DNA of 54,023 nt. Origin: Spirochaetales bacterium. GTDB lineage: Bacteria > Spirochaetota > Spirochaetia > DAHUYW01. Positions 44,863 through 52,787 of this stretch are shown here, one piece after another (position 1 is the stretch's first letter; the number at the start of each line of letters is the position of its first letter). The stretch covers positions 1 to 54,023 of the forward strand of contig DAHVAK010000159.1 of the NCBI GenBank assembly GCA_027314665.1, read 5' to 3'. The notes under the pieces are model-generated. The model saw only the letters and a program-made list of their open reading frames with translations, was not told the DNA's origin and did no database searches. The position numbers and the translations under genes are program-made.

Positions 44863-45403
44863 TCATCACCTTCTTTCTGCATATTACGATGAGGAGCTTG
44901 ATCCTGAGCAGGAAGAGCGAATCGTAGAGCATCTTTCGAGCTGCACTGCCTGCAGAGAGAGGCTTGCCTCCTTCGCTTCCTTGAGCGACGAGCTTATGAG
45001 CCTGCCGGTGCCGGATCTCGAGGGGAGCCAGGCAAGGAGCTGGAAGGCGATTCAGGCGGCCCGGAGGGTCAGGGTCGTCACCATTTGGCAGAGACGCCTT
45101 TCGGTGCCGATCCCCGTAGTCGCCGCCGCGGCTGCCGCCATCGTGCTGGCCCTGGGCTTCAGCAGCTACGTGGCGCTGTCCGGGCTCGGGCGCGGCGAAT
45201 CCGCTCCAATGCTCTCCGCCGCGCTTCCGCGCGAGGGGGCTCCGATGAACATCGAGGTCAGCAACATCAACGACATCATCAACTATCTCAACTCCCGGGA
45301 GCTGGGGGCCAACGTAACAATGCAGCTTCCCAAGAGCCTCGATCGGATGTCGATGGGACAACCTGAGCTGCTTCGCGCCGCGGACTACAAACGAGTGCAG
45401 TAG
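44852..45403 (+). CDS. Membrane anti-sigma factor with zinc-binding (ZAS) domain
   Basis: A 183-residue protein. The cytoplasmic N-terminus has the anti-sigma zinc motif HxxxCxxC as His27, Cys31 and Cys34 in EHLSSCTACRERL. One transmembrane segment follows at about residues 88-110 (PIPVVAAAAAAIVLALGFSSYVAL), leaving about 70 residues outside, with ISNINDIINYLNSRE-like sequence. ATG 44852 has AGGAGG six bases upstream, inside the sigma gene; an alternative ATG at 44837 overlaps that site. It should hold the upstream sigma factor at the membrane until released by proteolysis or redox change. The next gene's GTG overlaps its TAG by one base. Confidence 0.9.
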   Translation: MCPNHHLLSAYYDEELDPEQEERIVEHLSSCTACRERLASFASLSDELMSLPVPDLEGSQARSWKAIQAARRVRVVTIWQRRLSVPIPVVAAAAAAIVLALGFSSYVALSGLGRGESAPMLSAALPREGAPMNIEVSNINDIINYLNSRELGANVTMQLPKSLDRMSMGQPELLRAADYKRVQ

Positions 45404-45921
45404 TGAGCAAGGTCTTACCCTCGGTACTGCTGCTGCTCTTGAGCCATCTGCCCTTTGGATATGCGGATGGCCCTACCAACCGGCATGATCCCCTGCAGTA
45501 CCTTAAGGACGAGGCCCTGGCGGTGAACATCGTCGCTCGAATCATCGAGCCCAACCATGTCACCGTCTGGCGGATGGATAGCACCAAGATTACGATCTCC
45601 GGGCGCGCAGTCGAGGTTCGCCTCGAAGGCGACAACATCCTCGTGCTCGCCCACCTTATTCCCTACCTCAACAGCGACAACACCATCCTCCTCGTCGCCC
45701 TCGGGCAGGTGTGGGCGCCGGCCGCCGACAAGAAAGGCTTTCGATACTACAGCACGATGAAGAGCCTGCCGGTCACGCCGGGAGAGAAGGTCATCTTTTT
45801 TCCCTTCGGAATGGCAGTCGATCAGAAGGCAAATGTCTACAATCTCGAGCTAGAGATCCAGGTTACGCCCTACGCGGAGCTCAAGAAGGGCGGCAAGACC
45901 ACCCAATCCCCGAGCCATTGA
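45403..45921 (+). CDS. Secreted protein of unknown function in the sigma operon
   Basis: A 172-residue protein I cannot assign to a family. The first 22 residues (SKVLPSVLLLLLSHLPFGYA) are a signal peptide without a lipobox. The mature part is beta-rich: VNIVARIIEPNHVTVWRMDSTKITISGRAVEVRLEGDNILVLAHLIPYL, then LPVTPGEKVIFFPFG and NVYNLELEIQVTPY. Start GTG 45403 overlaps the anti-sigma stop. Its tight packing after the anti-sigma factor suggests an extracytoplasmic sensor or effector of the same response. The next gene starts within 7 bp. Confidence 0.75.
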   Translation: MSKVLPSVLLLLLSHLPFGYADGPTNRHDPLQYLKDEALAVNIVARIIEPNHVTVWRMDSTKITISGRAVEVRLEGDNILVLAHLIPYLNSDNTILLVALGQVWAPAADKKGFRYYSTMKSLPVTPGEKVIFFPFGMAVDQKANVYNLELEIQVTPYAELKKGGKTTQSPSH

Positions 45922-45927
45922 GTGTCC

Positions 45928-47631
45928 ATGAACAGCAGGAAGCAGCTTCTCTCTCGATTGCGAGGGATCGTTCGACACCAAGCCTTTATCCCGACCACGA
46001 TCTTCGTCGGCCTCGTCGCAATCCTCGTCGTCAGTGCCACTCTTACCGCCCACCCCCCGGTCATCGAGAGCGTCACTCCCCAGGTCGGCTATCCGGGGCT
46101 GGTGCTGCTCATCAGAGGCAACCACTTCGGCCCCTCGAGGGGAAGCTCCGAGGTGAGCTTTGCGGGGGACCGACCGTCAACCTCGGCCTATCTGGAATGG
46201 ACAAACCGTCGAATCAGCGTCCGCATTCCGGAGAATGCGACCTCCGGCTTCGTCTTTGTGACGAAGGCCAACGAACGCAGCAACGGCGTCCTCTTCACGA
46301 ACAAGAGCAGCCTCCCGGTCATCGTCTCGGCGGGTCCCAAACCGGGGCTCCCCTTCATCCAGAGCATCACCCCCGCGAGCGGAACCGTCGGCACGCTCCT
46401 GACCATCAAGGGGCAGAACTTCGGCTCCGTGCGCGGTCAGGGCAAGGTCTACTTCACGCCCACCTCTGTCGCGGATCAAGGGCTGCCAGCCGCCCAGATC
46501 CCGAACTCGCCGAACGCCTCGCCCGTCGCCGATCGCTTCAGCGGCTGTGGGTGCGACTTTAACTACGTGAACTGGACGGACCACGAAATCAACATGTACG
46601 TCCCCGACGGCGCCAGCTCCGGAAACGTGACGGTCGCCACCGATCGGGGCACGAGCAACTCCGCCTACTTCGAAGTCGCGGTGCAGGTGGGGACGAAGCT
46701 CTACAAGGATCGCCGTGGGTATCAGATCGAATACGGGATGCAGATCTCGAAGGTGATCGCGGATCCCGACGGCACCATCGACGTATGGATGCCCGCCCTC
46801 TCCGAAGATCTCTCTCAGCGCGATATCCAGAGGGTCTTGAGCCCGGAGCCCCTCTGGGACGACTTCCGCGGGGTGATGCGCTATCTCTTCGACAACCTCA
46901 AGCCCGACACCACCTATTCTATCGACATCACCTACTATTTCGATCGCTACGCCGTCGAGACGCGGATCGACCCCTCCAAGGTCTCTGGCGCCTATGACCG
47001 CGACCGAGAGCTCTATCGGGTCTACACGAGCAGCGATGCGCTCGTCCCCTCCAACGATCCCATCATCGAGTCGACTGCTCGCTCCGTCGTGGGCAGCGAG
47101 AAGAACCCCTATCTGATGGCCCTCGCCATCTACGACTACCTGATAGACAAGCTGCACTACGATGCGAGCGCGACGAGCGAAGATCCGGTCGAGAGCCTCA
47201 CGAGCGGCAACGCCGACGCCTACGACTATGCCCTGCTCTTTACCGCCCTCGCGCGCAGCGTCGGGGTGCCCACTCGTCCGGTCGCCGGCTACATCGTCTA
47301 CGGGGACAAGCAGACGAGCCGCTTCTATTGGGCCGAGTTCTATGTCAAGGATTTCGGCTGGGTCCCGGTGGACCCGGTGCTTGGATCGGGGGTGAAGTTC
47401 GGGGATTTCCCGAGCGTTCCGGATCCGAAAAGCTACTATTTTGGGGACATCGACAACCAGCATATCGCCTTCTCGCGCGGGGTCATTCAGCTCGAGCCTC
47501 TCGATCCGCACGGCAAGACCGTACGCAAGAAGCGGATGTTCTCGCTTCAAACCATCCATGAAGAGGCCTCCTCGGGGGTGTCCAGCTACACCTCTTTCTG
47601 GCAAGACGCAAAGATCGTCGATTGGTGGTAG
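45928..47631 (+). CDS. Membrane-anchored IPT/TIG-domain protein with transglutaminase-like domain lacking catalytic residues
   Basis: A 567-residue protein. A single N-terminal anchor (about 20-42, FIPTTIFVGLVAILVVSATL) places the rest outside the cytoplasm. Two IPT/TIG immunoglobulin-like domains follow (PVIESVTPQVGYPGLVLLIRG... from about 47; PFIQSITPASGTVGTLLTIKG... from about 145). From about 330 comes a transglutaminase-like region ending in GVPTRPVAGY and FGWVPVDPVLG. The catalytic Cys position is Ala431 (AYDYA instead of CxDYA) and the His position is Phe466 (FYWAEFY instead of HAWxExY); only the Asp of VDP remains. GTG 45922 is an alternative start. Likely a binding or scaffold protein of the sigma operon. 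Confidence 0.85.
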   Translation: MNSRKQLLSRLRGIVRHQAFIPTTIFVGLVAILVVSATLTAHPPVIESVTPQVGYPGLVLLIRGNHFGPSRGSSEVSFAGDRPSTSAYLEWTNRRISVRIPENATSGFVFVTKANERSNGVLFTNKSSLPVIVSAGPKPGLPFIQSITPASGTVGTLLTIKGQNFGSVRGQGKVYFTPTSVADQGLPAAQIPNSPNASPVADRFSGCGCDFNYVNWTDHEINMYVPDGASSGNVTVATDRGTSNSAYFEVAVQVGTKLYKDRRGYQIEYGMQISKVIADPDGTIDVWMPALSEDLSQRDIQRVLSPEPLWDDFRGVMRYLFDNLKPDTTYSIDITYYFDRYAVETRIDPSKVSGAYDRDRELYRVYTSSDALVPSNDPIIESTARSVVGSEKNPYLMALAIYDYLIDKLHYDASATSEDPVESLTSGNADAYDYALLFTALARSVGVPTRPVAGYIVYGDKQTSRFYWAEFYVKDFGWVPVDPVLGSGVKFGDFPSVPDPKSYYFGDIDNQHIAFSRGVIQLEPLDPHGKTVRKKRMFSLQTIHEEASSGVSSYTSFWQDAKIVDWW

Positions 47632-47742
47632 GCTTCCCGTCTGCAATCTCACCGACACAGGGCTTTTTCGCTGGATCTTCATCGGAATTCGACCGAAAAT
47701 TCGAGGGCTGCGCAGTGTAATATTGTAAAGAGGGCCGAAGCG

Positions 47743-47772
47743 TTGACAAATGATAACCCAGGCCCATATACT
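47743..47772 (+). promoter_or_regulatory. Strong promoter of the cNMP-binding gene
   Basis: A consensus TTGACA (47743-47748), 18 bp spacer, TATACT (47767-47772, 5 of 6). Predicted start near 47779, 30 nt before ATG 47809. This is the best promoter in the window and separates this gene from the sigma operon. Confidence 0.65.
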
Positions 47773-47808
47773 GTGCCGAAAAGGAAGCGAGAGCTGGTAA
47801 CAGGCAAC

Positions 47809-49044
47809 ATGAACAATCCTCTGCAGCTGTCACTGGTAAACTTCAAGAAGGGGTCCTATATCATCGTCGAGGGCAAGCAGAAGGCGGACTACTTCTTCAT
47901 TATCCGTGGCGGCAACGTGCGGATCAGTAAAGAGGTGGAGGTTGTCGAGGAAGAGGGGGGCAATCTGCTTGCGCCGGGAGATTTCTTCGGGGTCGTCTCG
48001 ACGATGTCATCCCACAGCCACATCGAGACCGCCCAGGCGGTGACCGACGTCTCGCTCATCTCCGTGCACCGCGATCAGTACGGATTGCTCATCGAAAAAA
48101 ACGCCCCGGTAGCCATGAAGATCATCCAGCAGTTCTCGAAGAAGATGCGCTACCTTGACGAAGCCCTTACTCGGATCACCCTGAAGAGCACCGGCGGCGA
48201 GGATCCTTCGCACCTGTTCAAGGTCGCCGAGTACTATGCTCGCCAGAGCCAATACAATCTTGCCTACTACGCCTACTACCAGTACGTCAAGAACAGCCCA
48301 AAGGGGGAGAACATCACCCTTGCGCGCGAGCGGATGGCGAAGATCCAACCCTACGCCAAGGTCGTCTACCTCGACGCGGGAACGGAGGATTTTACCCGCT
48401 CCTACCCGAAGGACACCATGATCTTCAGCGAGAACCAGCCGGGTCAGGAGCTGTATATCATCCAGAAAGGCGCCGTCAAGATCGCTAAGATCGTCAACGA
48501 CAACGAGGTGCTCCTGGCGCTCCTGAAGCCGGGGGATATCTTCGGGGAAATGTCGATCCTCGAGGACAAACCTCGCTCCGCCTCGGCGATCGCCTACGAG
48601 GACTCGGTGCTCCTTGCCGTCAACAAGGTGAACTTCAGCCGCATGGTGTCTTCCCAGCCCCAAATGATCACACGCCTCACCCAGCTGCTCTCGGAGCGGA
48701 TCTGGTTCATCTACAAGCAGATTGCCAACACCCAGCTCACCAATCCCCTCGGAAGGCTCTACGACGCCTTGCTGATCCAGCTGGAGCGGTCGAAGATCTC
48801 CCTCGGCTCGAGCGACTCCTACACCTTTGATTTCGGTCCGAAGGAGCTCATCAACCTCGTCGGCCTCCCGAAAAACGAGGGCAACGGCGTGATCCGCAGG
48901 CTCTTTGAGAATCCAAAGGTGAAGATCATCGACAACAAGATTCACGTCACCGACGTTCAAGAGGTCGAAAAGCAGGCGGGCTACTTCCGCAAGATGGAAA
49001 AGATCGAGAAGGCCCGCAGACAGGGATCGCTCAAGACCTCCTAA
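47809..49044 (+). CDS. Two-domain cyclic-nucleotide-binding protein with CRP-like winged helix
   Basis: A 411-residue cytoplasmic protein. CNB domain 1 (about 5-120) has a degenerate phosphate-binding cassette: FGVVSTMSSHSHIETAQA lacks the Glu and Arg. A TPR-like helical linker follows (FKVAEYYARQSQYNLAYYAYYQYVKNSP). CNB domain 2 (about 200-310) has an intact cassette FGEMSILEDKPRSASA with Glu and Arg. The C-terminus (about 325-395) resembles a CRP-type winged helix (DFGPKELINLVGLPKNEGNGVIRRL). It probably senses cAMP or a similar nucleotide and may act on DNA. The upstream in-frame TTG at 47743 is part of the -35, so ATG 47809 is preferred. A similar gene lies next to murB in Treponema, from memory. 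Confidence 0.88.
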   Translation: MNNPLQLSLVNFKKGSYIIVEGKQKADYFFIIRGGNVRISKEVEVVEEEGGNLLAPGDFFGVVSTMSSHSHIETAQAVTDVSLISVHRDQYGLLIEKNAPVAMKIIQQFSKKMRYLDEALTRITLKSTGGEDPSHLFKVAEYYARQSQYNLAYYAYYQYVKNSPKGENITLARERMAKIQPYAKVVYLDAGTEDFTRSYPKDTMIFSENQPGQELYIIQKGAVKIAKIVNDNEVLLALLKPGDIFGEMSILEDKPRSASAIAYEDSVLLAVNKVNFSRMVSSQPQMITRLTQLLSERIWFIYKQIANTQLTNPLGRLYDALLIQLERSKISLGSSDSYTFDFGPKELINLVGLPKNEGNGVIRRLFENPKVKIIDNKIHVTDVQEVEKQAGYFRKMEKIEKARRQGSLKTS

Positions 49045-49050
49045 CAGGGC

Positions 49051-49157
49051 GCTGACAACGTGATTGACCCGCTGCCAAAACGACGTCTTCGATAGCCTCT
49101 TGCCCCAGATTGGCTCGAGAAAACGCCGTTTTGGCAGCTGCCTTTGCGTTTGTCAGC
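49051..49157. repeat. Nested inverted repeats between convergent genes
   Basis: Outer arms GCTGACAA (49051-49058) and TTGTCAGC (49150-49157); inner arms GCTGCCAAAACG (49071-49082) and CGTTTTGGCAGC (49127-49138), both pairs perfect. A tight AAAACG-C-CGTTTT (49120-49132) overlaps the inner 3' arm and would compete with it, and AGCC/GGCT (49094-49115) closes the centre. This 107-bp structure occupies most of the gap between the cNMP and PCMT-like genes. It could be a bidirectional terminator or a structured RNA. Confidence 0.6.
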
Positions 49158-49213
49158 AACCAGCTAACCATCCGCAGAAACCTGACTATTCAAGCGCCCC
49201 CCTCGCGCATGGG

Positions 49214-49966
49214 CTACCTTCCCCCGCCGACCTGCATCGCCGGGAAGAAGCATTTGCCCACCGATTGGATCGTCAGGGTAGGGCTCGTGTTCGTTATCAT
49301 CACGAGCATCTGAAAGCCCGAAGGGTCGGCAAGAGGCGCGACGAGGCGGCCGTCGGGAGAGAGCTCCTCGAGCAGGGCCCGCGGGATTTCGCCGACGGCG
49401 CCGTGCACGAGAATCTTGGTGAAGGGAGCATTCTTCGCGAAGGAGCCCTCCGCAGAGCCCGGGCTGCTGGTAATGTTCGCGATCCCGAGCGAAGCGAAGA
49501 TCTGAGCGTTCCGCCTCGCTTCGCGCGGGTCCAGGTCGATGACCGATACCGAAGCGACGAGGCGACTGTAGAGGGCTGCCGTGTAGCCGGTGTCTCGACC
49601 GTAGATGAGGAGGGAATCCGTCGGCTTCAGCGCGAGCGCCTCCTCGATCCGCACGAGATCGGAGGGGGAGGGGAGGGCCTGGCCGCCTCCGAGCGGAAGG
49701 CTCGAGTCCTCGTAGGCGAGATTGCGCAGGTAGTCCGGTACGAAGCGCTCGCGAGGGATGGAGGAAAGCGCGTCGCCGAGGCGCTGGCTGATGTTGAAGG
49801 TGGCGGCAAGCCGATCGACGAGGGCCCTGCGGCGATCGGCAAGGCTGTCGCTCGCCGTGAGCTTCGGAAAGCTGAACGTAGGACCCGATGGAAGGCTCGA
49901 TTGCGCCTCGAGCGGCAGGAGCGCAACCAGGGTGTACAGCGCGAGCGCGCAGGCGCGTCGAATCAT
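49214..49966 (-). CDS. Exported, degenerate protein-L-isoaspartate O-methyltransferase-like protein
   Basis: A 250-residue protein with signal peptide IRRACALALYTLVALLPLEAQ. The body aligns with PCMT: IPRERFVPDYLRNLAYEDSSLPLGGGQALPSPSDLVRIEEAL corresponds to the substrate-binding start. The SAM motif I, normally EIGTGSGYxAA, reads IYGRDTGYTAA, and GHGQTIS reads GGGQALP. The acidic ribose-binding position is kept in VSVIDLDPRE. SAM is not available outside the cytoplasm, so together these point to a non-catalytic secreted protein. ATG 49966 is preferred over 49972 from promoter spacing. Confidence 0.8.
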   Translation of the reverse strand: MIRRACALALYTLVALLPLEAQSSLPSGPTFSFPKLTASDSLADRRRALVDRLAATFNISQRLGDALSSIPRERFVPDYLRNLAYEDSSLPLGGGQALPSPSDLVRIEEALALKPTDSLLIYGRDTGYTAALYSRLVASVSVIDLDPREARRNAQIFASLGIANITSSPGSAEGSFAKNAPFTKILVHGAVGEIPRALLEELSPDGRLVAPLADPSGFQMLVMITNTSPTLTIQSVGKCFFPAMQVGGGR

Positions 49967-49974
49967 CACCATTC

Positions 49975-50004
49975 AGTCTATCACCCGAGGCTCCCTTGTG
50001 TCAC
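49975..50004 (-). promoter_or_regulatory. Promoter candidate for the PCMT-like gene
   Basis: Minus strand: GTGACA (49999-50004, 5 of 6), 18 bp spacer, TAGACT (49975-49980). Predicted start within two bases of ATG 49966; no Shine-Dalgarno. Possible leaderless mRNA. Confidence 0.4.
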
Positions 50005-50022
50005 CGGCTCGTCATTCCAAGC

Positions 50023-50051
50023 TTGCCGAGGAACGGCGATTTGGGTACCAT
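50023..50051 (+). promoter_or_regulatory. Promoter candidate for valS
   Basis: TTGCCG (50023-50028), 17 bp spacer, TACCAT (50046-50051). Predicted start near 50058, giving a 27-nt leader that includes GAGGAG. No T-box-like structure fits in this leader. Confidence 0.4.
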
Positions 50052-50084
50052 GGAGGAATTCCCTGTAGCGCGAGGAGCACCGCG

Positions 50085-52727
50085 ATGAGCGACACCACAC
50101 TTCCCAAGGCATACGATCCGAAGAGCTTCGAAGACCGCATTTACTCCTACTGGCTCGATCAGCGCGTCTTTTCCCCCAGCAAGAGCGGCGCCGAGCGCTT
50201 CGTCGTCGTCATCCCTCCGCCGAATGTCACCGGCGTGCTCCATCTCGGCCATGGGCTGAACAACTCCGTACAGGACATCCTCGTTCGGTACAATCGCATG
50301 CAGGGGAAGAAGACCCTCTGGGTTCCGGGCACGGACCATGCGGGGATCGCCACGCAGAACGTCGTCGATCGAAGGCTTCGGGAGCACGGCAGCTCGCGCC
50401 AGAAGCTCGGTCGGGCGAAGTTCGTCGAGGAGACCTGGAAGGTCGCCAACGAGCACCGCGCCATCATCGTGAAACAGCTCCAAAAGATCGGCGCCTCCTG
50501 CGATTGGGAGCGCGAGCGCTTCACCCTCGATGAAGGCCTCTCGCGCGCGGTGCGGGAGGTCTTCGTGAGCCTCTACGAGCGAGGGCTGATCTACCGGGGC
50601 AACTACCTCGTCAATTGGTGCCCTTCCTGCGGGACCGCCCTTTCCGACGAGGAGGTCGAGCACCGCGAGGTGCACGGCAAGATGTATCACTACCGCTATC
50701 CCTTCGCCGACGGGGAGGGGGGTATCGAGATCGCGACGACCCGACCCGAGACGATGCTCGGCGATACGGCGGTGGCGGTTCATCCCGACGACGAGCGCTA
50801 TCGATTGCTCGTCGGGCGCAGGCTCAGGCTCCCGCTCACCGGCCGGGAGATTCCCATCGTCGCCGATTCCTATGTCGATCCAACCTTCGGAAGCGGCGCG
50901 GTGAAGGTCACCCCGGCCCACGATCCGAACGACTGGGAGATCGGCAATCGACACGACCTTGCACGGATCAACATCCTGAACCCCGAGGGGACCCTGAACG
51001 CGAACGTTCCGGCCAAGTACCGGGGGATGACGGTCAAGGCGGCGCGAAAGGCGGTCGTCGAAGACCTGAAGGAGGCCGGTCTCTTCCTGCGCGAAGAGGA
51101 TCACCTCCACCAGGTCGGCCACTGCTACCGCTGCAGCACGGTCATCGAGCCCTTTCTGTCCACCCAGTGGTTCGTCCGCATGCGCTCGATGGCCGACAAG
51201 GCCCTCGCGGCCTGGCAGCGCGGCGAGCTTCGTTTCTTTCCGGTGCACTGGGAGAACACCTACGCCCATTGGCTGAATGGGATCCGCGACTGGTGCATCT
51301 CACGGCAGCTGTGGTGGGGCCACCGCATCCCCGTCTGGTACTGCGATTCCTGCGGCGAGATGATCGTTTCGCGCACCGATCCGACCGGCTGCCCGAAATG
51401 CGGAGGGAGCGTGCGACAGGACGAGGACGTACTCGATACCTGGTTCTCTTCGTGGCTGTGGCCCTTCTCGACCCTGGGCTGGCCCGAGAAGAGCGAGGAC
51501 CTTGCCGAGTTCTTCCCGACCACCGCCCTCGTGACCGCCTACGACATCATCTTCTTCTGGGTGTCGCGGATGATCATGGCGAGCCTCGAGTTCACCGGTG
51601 AGGTTCCTTTTCGGGACATTTACATCACCGGGCTTGTCCGCGACATTCAGGGGCGGAAGATGTCGAAGTCGCTGGGCAACGGATTGGATCCGCTCGAGAT
51701 CGTCGATGAGTTCGGCGCCGACGCCTTGAAGTTCACGCTGGCCTTCCTTTCGGTGCAGGGTCAGGACATCCTCGTCGACAAGGAGAGCTTCAAGCTCGGC
51801 TCGAAGTTCGCGAACAAGATCTGGAATGCTGCGCGCTATCTGCTCATGAACCTCGAGGGGTGCACGATCCGTCCGATCGAATCGCTCGCCCTCACCGACA
51901 TCGACCGCTGGATTCTCCATCGCCTCAACGAGGCGGTGCGCGCAGTGGAGCGTGCGCTCGAGGTCTACAAGGTCAACGACGCGGCCCAAGCCTGCTACGA
52001 GTTCTTCTGGAGCGACTTCTGCGACTGGTACCTCGAGGCCTCCAAGCTCTCGCTGTACTCAGGCAACTCTGCGGAAAAGGAGCGCTCGATCTCGCTTCTG
52101 CTCCATCTGCTCGAGGAGGGCCTGAAGCTCATGCACCCCTTCCTCTCCTTCATCACCGAGGAGATCTACCAGCGGCTTCCGGGAAACCGGGGCAGCATCG
52201 CGACGGCAGGCTATCCAAAGGTCGATCCACGGCGGGACTCCCCCGAGGCCGCGGCTGACTTCGAGGCATTGAAGGAGATGATCCGCGCGGTGCGCACCCT
52301 GCGAAGCGAGTTCACCGTGCCTCCCGACCGCAAGATCCGGATTCACGTCCGTCTGGAGCGGGGCTTCCGCTCGGCGGACTTCTTCAAGGGTCACCGCGAT
52401 CTCATCGTCCAGCTAGTGGGCAGCGAGAACCTCGTGATGTCCGAGGAGCGCCCCGATTCCTCGGGAAGCATCCCGGTTGCGGGGATCGGCTTCGAGACCT
52501 TCGTCTACGTTCGCGACGTGATCGACGTTTCGAAGGAAATCGCCAAGCTGAAGAAGGAGAGCCTGAAGCTCGCCGATCTCGCTGCCGCGACCGAGAAGAA
52601 GCTCGGCAATGCGGGCTTCGTGCAGAATGCCCCGCAGGCGGTTGTGGACAAGGAGCGCTCGAAGTTCGCCGAGTTCAAGGAGCGGTTGGCCAAGATCGCG
52701 GAGTACGTGCGGGATCTCAGCGATTGA
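50085..52727 (+). CDS. valS: Valyl-tRNA synthetase
   Basis: An 880-residue class Ia synthetase. VIPPPNVTGVLHLGHGLNN contains the HIGH-type motif HLGH; GTDHAGIATQ is the ValRS signature. The editing (CP1) domain follows with IATTRPETMLGDTAVAVHPDD and GSGAVKVTPAHDPND. WCISRQLWWGHRIPVW and the KMSKS motif (GRKMSKSLGN) complete the catalytic core. After the anticodon domain, a C-terminal coiled coil of about 65 residues (SKEIAKLKKESLKLADLAAATEKKL...) binds tRNA. ATG 50085 has GAGGAG seven bases upstream; the frame is open far upstream but overlaps the PCMT-like gene. ileS follows after 60 bp. Confidence 0.97.
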   Translation: MSDTTLPKAYDPKSFEDRIYSYWLDQRVFSPSKSGAERFVVVIPPPNVTGVLHLGHGLNNSVQDILVRYNRMQGKKTLWVPGTDHAGIATQNVVDRRLREHGSSRQKLGRAKFVEETWKVANEHRAIIVKQLQKIGASCDWERERFTLDEGLSRAVREVFVSLYERGLIYRGNYLVNWCPSCGTALSDEEVEHREVHGKMYHYRYPFADGEGGIEIATTRPETMLGDTAVAVHPDDERYRLLVGRRLRLPLTGREIPIVADSYVDPTFGSGAVKVTPAHDPNDWEIGNRHDLARINILNPEGTLNANVPAKYRGMTVKAARKAVVEDLKEAGLFLREEDHLHQVGHCYRCSTVIEPFLSTQWFVRMRSMADKALAAWQRGELRFFPVHWENTYAHWLNGIRDWCISRQLWWGHRIPVWYCDSCGEMIVSRTDPTGCPKCGGSVRQDEDVLDTWFSSWLWPFSTLGWPEKSEDLAEFFPTTALVTAYDIIFFWVSRMIMASLEFTGEVPFRDIYITGLVRDIQGRKMSKSLGNGLDPLEIVDEFGADALKFTLAFLSVQGQDILVDKESFKLGSKFANKIWNAARYLLMNLEGCTIRPIESLALTDIDRWILHRLNEAVRAVERALEVYKVNDAAQACYEFFWSDFCDWYLEASKLSLYSGNSAEKERSISLLLHLLEEGLKLMHPFLSFITEEIYQRLPGNRGSIATAGYPKVDPRRDSPEAAADFEALKEMIRAVRTLRSEFTVPPDRKIRIHVRLERGFRSADFFKGHRDLIVQLVGSENLVMSEERPDSSGSIPVAGIGFETFVYVRDVIDVSKEIAKLKKESLKLADLAAATEKKLGNAGFVQNAPQAVVDKERSKFAEFKERLAKIAEYVRDLSD

Positions 52728-52787
52728 GCTCAATTGACTGAGCGCTTGCGAAAATCGTACATTGAACGGTCTCGCGTGGAGGAGAGT

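Noticed and set aside
46177-47682. 501-codon minus-strand frame opposite the IPT/transglutaminase-like gene
   Set aside because: Shadow; the plus frame has clear IPT repeats.
47743-49044. Start of the cNMP protein at 47743
   Set aside because: That TTG is the first half of a consensus -35; ATG 47809 lies downstream of the predicted start point.
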